Source of the DNA: E44-bin46 sp964354655
GTDB lineage: Bacteria > Chloroflexota > Dehalococcoidia > Dehalococcoidales > E44-bin46
DNA: 10,258 nucleotides
Direction of reading: 5' to 3'
Assembly: GCA_964354655.1 (NCBI GenBank)
Contig: CAYHAL010000038.1
Span: 1 to 10,258, forward strand
Shown: piece after piece, positions 1-5,555 of the stretch
Numbering within the stretch: the stretch's first letter is position 1
How the letters are laid out: every line of letters begins with the position of its first letter
Notes under the pieces: generated by a model
Database searches by the model: none
Seen by the model: the letters and a program-made list of their open reading frames with translations, nothing else
What the model was told of the DNA's origin: nothing
Translations under genes and position numbers: made by a program

Positions 1-54
1 CCACTGACCTCTGCGATGTCAACGCAGCGCTCTAACCAACTGAGCTAACCGCCC
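1..54 (-). tRNA. tRNA-Val (anticodon GAC), 3' part cut off by the window edge
   Basis: Read on the minus strand from base 54, the sequence folds as a tRNA. It has the acceptor 5' strand GGGCGGT, then T8 and A9, then a D-arm with GCTC/GAGC stems and an AGTTGGTTA loop. The anticodon stem CTGCG/CGCAG encloses the loop TTGACAT, which places anticodon GAC at bases 18-20 and decodes valine GUC. The variable loop AGGTC and the first bases of the T-stem are present. The T-loop, the 3' acceptor strand and any CCA lie beyond base 1. Nothing visible is abnormal. Confidence 0.95.
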
Positions 55-66
55 ACCAGTAGAATA

Positions 67-95
67 ATTCTACTAGAAGCCTCATCAGCCGTCAA
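67..95 (-). promoter_or_regulatory. Sigma-70-type promoter of tRNA-Val
   Basis: On the minus strand TTGACG (90-95) is followed after exactly 17 bases by TAGAAT (67-72). Each hexamer matches the consensus at 5 of 6 positions. The tRNA 5' end (54) is 12 bases past the -10 box, so a 5' leader of about five bases would be trimmed by RNase P. The -10 box lies inside a 17-base palindrome (58-74, AGTAGAAT-A-ATTCTACT). The promoter sits just after the bioY stop, so the tRNA need not depend on read-through from bioY. Confidence 0.75.
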
Positions 96-118
96 GCTGA
101 GATGAAGGGGACAAACCT

Positions 119-775
119 TCACGGGATACGCCAACTCGCCCACTTACCCTTATCTACCTCCCCGTTGTAGGCTAGTCTAGGTGTTATTCCCCTGGCTATA
201 GCCGCCGCCATTACTGCCTTGGTTATATCGCCGGGTATAAAGGGAATGGCTCCCATCCTGAGGAGGGTAGTAAAGGTTAACGGCTCCCCTATCGACTTGA
301 GCCATAGCCCAAGCTGAAGGAGACCGGGAACATAAATCAGAACAAAGTTGGCAAAGAGCATGAGGGCTAGCATGCTCAGGAAGCTTCTTGACCTAATATA
401 GGTATCGGTGAAATAACCCATGAAAAGGGCAGCCAAGATAAAACCGATTAGGTATCCCCCGGTTGGTCCGGCGAGGTGACCCACACCCCCAGCCCAACCC
501 GAAAACCAAGGAATGCCGGCAACGCCAAGACCAGCATACAGAGCCAAACTTATGCCTCCCCACCACCTGCCTAAAAGAACACCGGCAAGCAGAGCGGCAA
601 AGGTCTGTCCAGTTACCGGTACCGGACTCCATGGAAGCGGGATTCGAGCCTGAGCCAGGAGTCCGGTAAGATCGGCAATGCCTATAGCTAGGGCTAACTT
701 TTTCGGTAGACTAAGCTCATATCTCCATCGAAAGAGCTCATATTTAGTTCGATTAACTGTGGCTACTATTTCCAT
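119..775 (-). CDS. bioY: Biotin transporter BioY (ECF S component)
   Basis: This is a 218-residue membrane protein of the BioY family, the substrate-binding S component of energy-coupling-factor vitamin transporters, which brings biotin across the cytoplasmic membrane. Visible signatures are PVTGQTF (residues 53-59), GPTGGYLIGF (103-112) and PFIPGDITKA (178-187). About six hydrophobic segments lie between residues 26 and 195. The ATG at 775 is preceded by GGAGGG (781-786) at five bases' spacing, which supports this start. The length is slightly above the family's usual 180-200 residues because of a polar N-terminal extension of about 22 residues and a polar tail. No ECF ATPase (EcfA) or EcfT gene and no biotin synthesis gene is next to it. 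It may share an energizing module encoded elsewhere or work alone, as some BioY proteins do. No convincing promoter or BirA operator is visible in the 207 bases upstream. Confidence 0.95.
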   Translation of the reverse strand: MEIVATVNRTKYELFRWRYELSLPKKLALAIGIADLTGLLAQARIPLPWSPVPVTGQTFAALLAGVLLGRWWGGISLALYAGLGVAGIPWFSGWAGGVGHLAGPTGGYLIGFILAALFMGYFTDTYIRSRSFLSMLALMLFANFVLIYVPGLLQLGLWLKSIGEPLTFTTLLRMGAIPFIPGDITKAVMAAAIARGITPRLAYNGEVDKGKWASWRIP

Positions 776-982
776 ATTTACCCTCCATCTCTAGTTGGGA
801 GCAAGAAGACTTTCAAGGGCAAAGCCATTTAAAACCGCCCCCAATATTTGCTCCTAGGTTTTTGGCACAATTTAACATTTACCTTCTAACTGGCTATTTG
901 CTCGAAGGCTGGACAGGGTAAGAAACAAAATAACATTAATGTATTACTTTATCAGATGACAGACAGATAATCAACAGGGGCG
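776..982. other. Intergenic region upstream of bioY, no confident element
   Basis: This is A/T-rich spacer between the 76-residue gene and bioY. Apart from the bioY ribosome-binding site (781-786), it has only a 10-base palindrome ACATTAATGT (933-942) and a repeated 9-mer TATTTGCTC (845-853 and 894-902). No good -35/-10 pair, riboswitch or BirA-type biotin operator could be recognised, so bioY might be read from the upstream gene's promoter. Confidence 0.4.
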
Positions 983-1213
983 TTATTTCGTTGGCTTCCT
1001 ACTGCCTATGATGGCAATCTCTAGGTTACTACCACAATGAGGGCAGGTTATATTGATGGTTATAGGCTGGCTCATTACTCGCTCAGCAACGGCGGTAACC
1101 ATTGAATCAATATTATCCAGACGCTGGTCTAACATATCCAGACGCCGTTTAATATCTTCAATATCGGCCTTTTGTTCCTGAGCCACTGGGGCGAGGTTAT
1201 TTTCCTCCACCAA
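983..1213 (-). CDS. Small coiled-coil protein with a C-terminal CPHCG motif, function unknown
   Basis: This is a 76-residue protein I cannot assign to a named family. Residues about 10-45 are charged and heptad-like (DIEDIKRRLDMLDQRLDNIDSM), suggesting a coiled coil that would oligomerize. Residues about 56-60 hold CPHCG, a single CxxC as in half of a zinc ribbon, followed by a short hydrophobic stretch and a basic tail. Two half-sites from a dimer could complete one metal site, but this is inference. The start is TTG at 1213. The GGAGG at 1222-1226 is eight bases upstream, and a TTGCTA-N17-TATAAT promoter lies at 1249-1277, so this appears to be an expressed gene. GTG at 1210 is a possible alternative start. 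bioY follows on the same strand 207 bases later, so co-transcription is possible but not shown. Confidence 0.7.
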   Translation of the reverse strand: MVEENNLAPVAQEQKADIEDIKRRLDMLDQRLDNIDSMVTAVAERVMSQPITINITCPHCGSNLEIAIIGSRKPTK

Positions 1214-1248
1214 TACCGTATCCTCCAGGATAATTTTAAATCAGACTA

Positions 1249-1277
1249 ATTATAGGTTAATTGAGATTGTTTAGCAA
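1249..1277 (-). promoter_or_regulatory. Promoter of the 76-residue coiled-coil gene
   Basis: On the minus strand TTGCTA (1272-1277, 4 of 6 consensus) and a perfect TATAAT (1249-1254) are separated by 17 bases. The predicted start near 1242 gives a leader of about 29 bases containing the GGAGG site. The -35 box touches the left end of the intergenic repeat beginning near 1275, so the repeat forms the promoter's upstream DNA. Confidence 0.65.
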
Positions 1278-1547
1278 CCTATCCCCCTCAGCACCCAGAA
1301 AAATCATAGATTTTTCTGGGAACCCGCCTGACCCCCTCATGCAAGGACTTCATCTACCTCTTTCAGGGAAGGGGGAATGTAGATAAGAGAGGGGCTTCGC
1401 CCCTCTAAAACCCCTTTTAAGAAGAGTAAAAAAGGGGCAAGGCTCCTCTCTAACTCCTTTTAAGGAGAGTCAAAGAGAGGCTTCGCCTCTCTTATATAAC
1501 CAATTCCCCCTCCCTTCGTAAGGGAGGGGGATAAATGGGGTGGGTTA
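1275..1547. repeat. Structured intergenic repeat, copy 1 (273 bp; 43-bp tandem units with hairpins)
   Basis: This G/C-run-rich, non-coding block fills most of the 438-bp gap between divergent genes and resembles 7842-8011. In order it contains: an AACCTATCCCCCT end; a 12-bp hairpin with an ATA loop (1294-1320) absent from copy 2; a GACCCCCT segment; AGGGAAGGGGGAATG; units starting at 1388, 1431 and 1474 with an exact 43-bp period; a perfect 11-bp hairpin (1506-1516 with 1520-1530, loop CGT); and a GGGGTGGGTT end that is an imperfect inverted copy of the left end. Units 1 and 3 begin with 8-bp hairpins closed by a TTC loop (1388-1406 and 1474-1492). The unit 2 hairpin is degraded. No reading frame of note is present. 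The inverted ends and internal hairpins suggest a MITE-like or other palindromic dispersed element. A target-site duplication could not be recognised. Confidence 0.85.
1294..1320. repeat. Perfect 12-bp inverted repeat with 3-base loop inside copy 1
   Basis: CCCAGAAAAATC (1294-1305) and GATTTTTCTGGG (1309-1320) are exact inverted copies around ATA. No T-run follows on either strand, so it is not a canonical intrinsic terminator. Copy 2 of the surrounding repeat lacks this segment, so it looks like an insertion into, or a module lost from, the repeat. Confidence 0.85.
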
Positions 1548-1566
1548 ATAAAACAACCTCTAAATA

Positions 1567-1596
1567 TTGATTTACCCAAGCTAGATAGCGTATACT
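1567..1596 (+). promoter_or_regulatory. Promoter of the EF-Tu domain-II-like gene
   Basis: TTGATT (1567-1572, 4 of 6 consensus) is followed after 18 bases by TATACT (1591-1596, 5 of 6). The predicted transcription start near 1603 gives a leader of roughly 48 bases ending in a strong ribosome-binding site. The promoter begins about 20 bases past the right end of repeat copy 1. Confidence 0.6.
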
Positions 1597-1651
1597 AATT
1601 TAAAAGTAATCAAATAACCTATCTCACATCAAACATAAAGGAGGAATCCTA

Positions 1652-1906
1652 ATGCCTGAGGTACTAATTGGAGAGGTGACCGACTTCTTTGCCAAACCCG
1701 TTGTAGCTGGGATTGAACTAACGGCACCGGTGAAAGTGGGGGACAAGATCCATATCAAGGGGCACACCACCGATATGGAACTCATTGTTGACTCAATGCA
1801 AATCAATAATGTGGATGTTAAGCAGGCTAAAGCCGGAGACCTAATTGGGATTAAAGTTAGCGAGCGGGTAAGGCGAGGAGATATAGCCTATAAGGTTACC
1901 GACTGA
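1652..1906 (+). CDS. Translation elongation factor-like protein (stand-alone EF-Tu domain-II fold)
   Basis: This 84-residue protein resembles only the beta-barrel second domain of translational GTPases. The pattern GEVTDFFAKPVVAGIEL (residues 7-23), then VGDKIHIKGHTTD (29-41), SMQINNVDV (48-56), AKAGDLIGIKV (59-69) and VRRGDIAYKV (73-82) matches the small 'translation elongation factor-like' proteins annotated in archaea and some bacteria. It has no GTP-binding motifs and is complete, not truncated: AAAGGAGG (1637-1644) lies seven bases before the ATG and the frame ends in a stop. Related barrels occur at the C-terminus of U32 peptidases, so an RNA- or protein-binding accessory role is possible. 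The cellular function is not known. It is convergent with ribH, 24 bases away, and no strong terminator is visible between them. Confidence 0.85.
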   Translation: MPEVLIGEVTDFFAKPVVAGIELTAPVKVGDKIHIKGHTTDMELIVDSMQINNVDVKQAKAGDLIGIKVSERVRRGDIAYKVTD

Positions 1907-1930
1907 TAAGAACCTTAAATTCCGCTACAG

Positions 1931-2407
1931 TTAAGATTCGGCTGATATACCCTTGAGTAAGTTAGCCATTTCAATGGCACTCTCTGCGGCTTGAAAGCCC
2001 TTATTCCCCATTTTAGTTCCTGCCCGCTCAATAGCTTGCTCTAGGGTATCAGCGGTGATTACGCCATAAATAACCGGCAGCCCGGTCTCCAGAGCTACCT
2101 TAGCAATGCCCTTAGTTAGTTCAGTGGCAATATACTCAAAATGGGGCGTTCCACCACGAACCACAGCACTGAGGCAGATAACGGCATCATACTTCTTGGA
2201 TTGGGCTAGTTTCTTGGCGACCAACGGAATTTCAAATGAGCCGGGTACCCAGGCAATGTCTATATCTGCCTCATTAACGCCATGGCGCCGTAGAGCATCC
2301 TGTGCTCCCTCAAGTAGTTTCTTAGTAATAAACTCGTTAAAACGAGAGACAACCAGCCCAAACCTCAGCCCCTTCCCCAGTAGCGAACCTTCAAAAAGTT
2401 TGTTCAT
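1931..2407 (-). CDS. ribH: 6,7-dimethyl-8-ribityllumazine synthase
   Basis: RibH condenses 5-amino-6-ribitylamino-uracil with 3,4-dihydroxy-2-butanone 4-phosphate to give the lumazine that riboflavin synthase consumes. The 158-residue product has normal length. Visible active-site elements are SRFNE (21-25), PGSFEIP (55-61), VVRGGTPHFEY with the conserved histidine at 89, GVITADT (115-121) and ERAGTKMGNKG (127-137). The frame is open to 2449, but the ATG at 2407 is the better start. AAGGAG (2414-2419) lies six bases upstream, and MNKLFEGSLLGKG matches the usual N-terminus, whereas the longer form would add 14 unconserved residues and overlap ribBA. The ribosome-binding site overlaps the ribBA stop codon (2418-2420), implying translational coupling. 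It is the last gene of the rib operon. Confidence 0.97.
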   Translation of the reverse strand: MNKLFEGSLLGKGLRFGLVVSRFNEFITKKLLEGAQDALRRHGVNEADIDIAWVPGSFEIPLVAKKLAQSKKYDAVICLSAVVRGGTPHFEYIATELTKGIAKVALETGLPVIYGVITADTLEQAIERAGTKMGNKGFQAAESAIEMANLLKGISAES

Positions 2408-2417
2408 TAGCCTCTCC

Positions 2418-3656
2418 TTATTGTGAAGTTTTTTGGTGGTCTTTATCACTAGCCGTTAATGTTTCTAAGTGATGACCTAACTTTTTCCGCTTTGTCTCCA
2501 AATAACGACGGTTATATGGGTTAGGCGGAGCAACAATAGGCACCGTTTCTACCACTTTGAGCCCGTAAGCTTCCAAGCCTATTACCTTCTTGGGATTGTT
2601 AGTGAGCAATCGAATCTGGTGTAAACCCAACTCAGCCAAAATCTGGGCACCTATGCCATAGTCCCGCAGGTCTGGAGCAAATCCCAAAGATAAATTAGCC
2701 TCCACGGTATCTAGACCTTTGTCCTGAAGGGCATAGGCACGAATCTTATTATGGAAACCAATGCCCCGCCCCTCCTGCCTCATGTACAGGAAAACACCCC
2801 GCCCTTCATTAGCAATGGATTGCATGGCTAGACCAATCTGCTCACCACAATCACAGCGAAGGCTGCTAAAGACATCGCCGGTGACGCACTCACTGTGAAC
2901 CCGGACTAAAACCGGCTCTTCGGTAGATATGTCTCCCATTACTAAAGCCAGGTGTTTATCAGGGTCGATATCACTTCTATAGGCGATAGCTTTAAATTCA
3001 CCGTATTTGGTCGGTAACTTAGCCTCAGCTACCCGGTGAATTAATCTCTCATGCCGACGGCGATAGGTAATGAGGTCAGCCACGGTTACAATCTTAATCC
3101 CATGCTTTTCTGACATTACCTCAAGTTGAGGAAACCGAGCCATAGAGCCATCTTCGTTCAAAATTTCACAGATAACCCCGGCTGGGTAGAGGCCAGCTAG
3201 TCTGGCTAAATCAACTATAGCCTCAGTGTGCCCGGCTCGGACTAGGACACCACCGTCCCTTGCCCGCAAGGGAAACATATGCCCCGGTCGGGCTAAGTCC
3301 TCAGGTTTGGTAGCTGGGTCAATTACTGCCTTTATTGTCTCGGCTCTATCAGCGGCTGAAATACCGGTGCTCACCCTATGTTTAGCCTCAACGGATACAG
3401 TAAAGGCGGTGGAAAATTTTGAGGTATTCTCGCCAACCATCAAGGGAATCCCCAATTCATTTAATCGCTTGCCTATAATAGGCAAACAAATTAGTCCCCT
3501 GGCATGCCGAACCATAAAGTTAATAGCTTCAGGAGTAACCTTCTCAGCAGCCAAGGCTAGGTCGCCCTCGTCCTCCCTATCCTCGTCATCAACGATGATG
3601 ATAAACTTGCCTGCCTTTATATCCTCAATAGCTTCAGGAATGCTTGCTATGCCCAT
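2418..3656 (-). CDS. ribBA: Bifunctional 3,4-dihydroxy-2-butanone 4-phosphate synthase / GTP cyclohydrolase II
   Basis: This fusion enzyme starts both arms of riboflavin synthesis, making the four-carbon unit from ribulose 5-phosphate and opening GTP. The product is 412 residues from the ATG at 3656. The RibB half (about 1-200) has DDEDREDEGD (23-32) and GHTEA (142-146). The RibA half (about 205-395) has the zinc-cysteine set C257, C268 and C270 (SECVTGDVFSSLRCDC), RQEGRGIG (293-300), DTVEAN and TNNPKK (352-357). Both halves look catalytically complete. A TTG at 3671 would add five residues, but the ATG has GAGG five bases upstream and starts with MGIASIPEAI, so it was chosen. The gene begins 19 bases after the ribE stop and ends 10 bases before ribH. 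A polar tail of about 20 residues is poorly conserved. Confidence 0.97.
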   Translation of the reverse strand: MGIASIPEAIEDIKAGKFIIIVDDEDREDEGDLALAAEKVTPEAINFMVRHARGLICLPIIGKRLNELGIPLMVGENTSKFSTAFTVSVEAKHRVSTGISAADRAETIKAVIDPATKPEDLARPGHMFPLRARDGGVLVRAGHTEAIVDLARLAGLYPAGVICEILNEDGSMARFPQLEVMSEKHGIKIVTVADLITYRRRHERLIHRVAEAKLPTKYGEFKAIAYRSDIDPDKHLALVMGDISTEEPVLVRVHSECVTGDVFSSLRCDCGEQIGLAMQSIANEGRGVFLYMRQEGRGIGFHNKIRAYALQDKGLDTVEANLSLGFAPDLRDYGIGAQILAELGLHQIRLLTNNPKKVIGLEAYGLKVVETVPIVAPPNPYNRRYLETKRKKLGHHLETLTASDKDHQKTSQ

Positions 3657-3675
3657 ATTAACCTCAACCAAAAGA

Positions 3676-4305
3676 CTAACCTACCAGAAAACCATGCTCC
3701 TGTAAGAAATCAACGGTTATACCTGAGCGATGAGCTTGGCTAAGTCGCTCCAGATATTTAGCAACAATATCTACTTCTAGATTAACCAGGTCACCCACCC
3801 GCCTGCTACCTAGGGTAGTATGTTTTCTAGTATATTCAACTATAGAAACCAGAAACGAGCTGGCATCATAATCAACAATAGTTAAACTAACCCCATCAAC
3901 AGCGATAAAACCTTTCCTGACTACATAGCGCATTACCCCAGGAGGGGCTTCAAATCTAATGAGCATCGCCTCTCCATCCCATGTAACCGAGGTTACCCTT
4001 CCGGTATCATCTATATGACCCTGAACTAAATGCCCGCCTAACTGTTTTTCCAGAGTTAGCGGTCGTTCCAGATTAACTTCACCCCCAGCCCTCAAGAGTT
4101 CAAGGTTAGTCCGCCTTATTGTCTCTGGCATTATGTCAACTGAGAACGAGTTACTATCAAAATTGGTTACTGTCAGGCAAACCCCGCTAACCGCAATACT
4201 TCCGCCCAGTTCCATTCCATGGAGGACTTGGCTAGCGGTGATAACCAGATTTCTGGGTTGAGCTAAGGTAACTCTACCTATCTCTTCTACAATGCCAGTA
4301 AACAC
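3676..4305 (-). CDS. ribE: Riboflavin synthase, alpha subunit
   Basis: This enzyme dismutates two molecules of 6,7-dimethyl-8-ribityllumazine into riboflavin and the pyrimidine that RibH reuses. The 209-residue protein shows the expected internal duplication: MFTGIVEEIG (1-10), GVCLTV (41-46) and MPETIRRT in the first lumazine-binding repeat; GHLVQGHID (91-99), GVSLTI (138-143), TTLGSRRVGD and VNLEVDIVAKYLERL in the second. The start is GTG at 4305, immediately after the ribD TAG stop. An AGGAG (4312-4316) inside the last ribD codons lies six bases upstream, so its translation is probably coupled to ribD. This gene is called ribE in Bacillus-type naming and ribC in enterobacteria. Confidence 0.97.
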   Translation of the reverse strand: MFTGIVEEIGRVTLAQPRNLVITASQVLHGMELGGSIAVSGVCLTVTNFDSNSFSVDIMPETIRRTNLELLRAGGEVNLERPLTLEKQLGGHLVQGHIDDTGRVTSVTWDGEAMLIRFEAPPGVMRYVVRKGFIAVDGVSLTIVDYDASSFLVSIVEYTRKHTTLGSRRVGDLVNLEVDIVAKYLERLSQAHRSGITVDFLQEHGFLVG

Positions 4306-5421
4306 CTAGCACTCCTGCCTCTGAGGTTTTGCCGAAACGTACCCGCTGACCATCAAATCGTCGCCAAACTTCTCAACACTGACCCGCTCTAATTTAAGCG
4401 AGTTTACCACTTTATCCACCCCGTTACCAGCCACCGCCGTTTTTGCCTCTTTCCCACCAATAATAATCGGGGCAACAAAAGCAATAACCTTATCTACCAG
4501 CCCATGGTCAAACAGAGAACCAAAGAGAATGCCACCGCCCTCGACCAAAACGCTGGTAATTTCCCGCTGCCCTAATTCTTTCAGTAACTTATATAGGTCA
4601 ACCCATCCTTCTGGCGAGGGCAATTCTAATAATTCAGCACCAGCCTGAGCATAAGCCTGCTTCTCCTCCGGGCCGACAGATTTAGCCGATGCCAGCAGTG
4701 TTCTACCCGGTTCACTAAATACCCGGGCAGTTAATGGCGTACGTCCTTTACTATCCACAATTACCCGAAGTGGTTGCACCCTGGCTTTTCCTCCCTTGCC
4801 ACCACAACTCCTAGCGGTAAGGCGGGGGTCATCAACCAGAACCGTATTTACCCCTGCCATGATACAATCAGTGGTGTAACGCAGATTATGAACCTGCTTT
4901 CTAGCTGCCTCGCCGCTAATCCACTTAGAATCGCCACTCTTGGTAGCAATCTTCCCATCCAGGCTTATAGCAAACTTGGCAGTAACAAAGGGCATGCCGG
5001 TAGTGATGAATTTAGTATAAGCCTCGTTAATTTGTTTTGCCTCCGCCTCATGCTCACCGGCATAAGCCTTTACGCCTTCTCCCCCCAGCTCGTCTTTGCC
5101 TCGCCCTGAAACTAGCGGGTTAGGGTCAAGCATAGCCAAATGAACCTCAGTGATACCGGCAGCAATGATTGCCTGAGTACACGGAGGGGTCCGACCATAA
5201 TGGCAGCACGGTTCCAGGGTAACATACATCACGCTGCCTCGAGCTCGCTCACCTGCCTGCTTTAAGGCGACTACTTCAGCATGGGGGGAACCGGGTGGTT
5301 GGGTATAACCTTGCCCCACAACCTCGTCATCCCTAACAATTACTGCTCCAACCGCCGGGTTAGGACTAACCTGGCCCAAGGCTAACCTAGCCAAGGAGAG
5401 TGCCTGCTCCATATAGTCCAT
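4306..5421 (-). CDS. ribD: Bifunctional pyrimidine deaminase / reductase
   Basis: RibD performs the second and third steps after GTP opening: deamination of the pyrimidine, then NADPH-dependent reduction of its ribosyl side chain. The 371-residue protein has an N-terminal cytidine-deaminase-like zinc domain with SPNPAVGAVIV (19-29), HAE (47-49) and EPCCHYGRTPPC (70-81). The C-terminal reductase domain has KFAISLDGKIAT (149-160), RYTTDCIMAGVNTVL (181-195) and LVEGGGILFGSLF (292-304). The ATG at 5421 gives MDYMEQALSLARLA, which matches the family N-terminus. Its nearest ribosome-binding site is only GGGGG at four bases. A better site, GGAGG (5440-5444), is spaced for an upstream out-of-frame ATG at 5432, which is described separately. 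It is the first gene of the operon ribD-ribE-ribBA-ribH, the Bacillus order. Confidence 0.97.
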   Translation of the reverse strand: MDYMEQALSLARLALGQVSPNPAVGAVIVRDDEVVGQGYTQPPGSPHAEVVALKQAGERARGSVMYVTLEPCCHYGRTPPCTQAIIAAGITEVHLAMLDPNPLVSGRGKDELGGEGVKAYAGEHEAEAKQINEAYTKFITTGMPFVTAKFAISLDGKIATKSGDSKWISGEAARKQVHNLRYTTDCIMAGVNTVLVDDPRLTARSCGGKGGKARVQPLRVIVDSKGRTPLTARVFSEPGRTLLASAKSVGPEEKQAYAQAGAELLELPSPEGWVDLYKLLKELGQREITSVLVEGGGILFGSLFDHGLVDKVIAFVAPIIIGGKEAKTAVAGNGVDKVVNSLKLERVSVEKFGDDLMVSGYVSAKPQRQEC

Positions 5422-5432
5422 ATTACCCCCAT
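5382..5432 (-). other. Possible leader mini-ORF overlapping the ribD start, out of frame
   Basis: Eleven bases before the ribD ATG, another ATG (5432-5430) has GGAGG (5440-5444) at seven bases' spacing, the best start signal in this leader. It would encode 16 residues, MGVIWTIWSRHSPWLG, ending at a TAG inside ribD (5384-5382). Whether it is translated is unknown. It could attenuate ribD or couple to it, or the GGAGG may simply serve ribD at long spacing (18 bases). Confidence 0.3.
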
Positions 5433-5555
5433 TCTAGCACCTCCCTTCAAAAAAGTGCAAATTAAACAGGACTAGAAGGATAACGGCAGATAGGGTATAA
5501 TAAAACCCTGCTTACCAATTCTAATTATTAAATCTAGAAAAGGAAACGCTAATAA
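5422..5555. promoter_or_regulatory. Divergent ribD/lepB regulatory region, no FMN riboswitch seen
   Basis: This 134-bp gap separates ribD (minus) from lepB (plus). A perfect TATAAT at 5496-5501 is the likely lepB -10 box; the matching -35 (TAGAAG, 5473-5478, 17-base spacer) is weak at 3 of 6. The same bases read on the minus strand give TATTAT (5497-5502), a possible ribD -10 with a weak TTAGAA 16 bases upstream. The box lies between inverted AGGGT (5492-5496) and ACCCT (5505-5509). The conserved blocks of the RFN (FMN) riboswitch are not recognisable here. Confidence 0.45.

Noticed and set aside
58..74. Intrinsic terminator after bioY
   Set aside because: The palindrome is followed by the G-rich tRNA 5' end instead of a T-tract, and it coincides with the tRNA promoter -10 box.
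393..669. Open frames overlapping bioY in other frames
   Set aside because: They overlap the conserved BioY membrane protein, have no start signals and show unlikely composition.
1388..1492. A short regularly spaced array that could be taken for a CRISPR
   Set aside because: The 43-bp units are similar along their whole length, not identical repeats with unique spacers, and no cas genes are present.
1907..1930. A bidirectional terminator between the EF-like gene and ribH
   Set aside because: Only a 5-bp CTTAA/TTAAG pairing across the junction is visible, with no T-run; too weak to call.
2408..2449. A longer ribH start adding 14 residues
   Set aside because: It overlaps the ribBA end, lacks a good ribosome-binding site and adds residues absent from the family, while the ATG at 2407 has AAGGAG at six bases.
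3226..3705. A 159-codon plus-strand open frame
   Set aside because: It is antisense to the conserved ribBA frame and has no recognisable protein family. The same holds for the plus-strand frames at 2106-2426, 4774-5109, 7423-7665 and 8460-8708.
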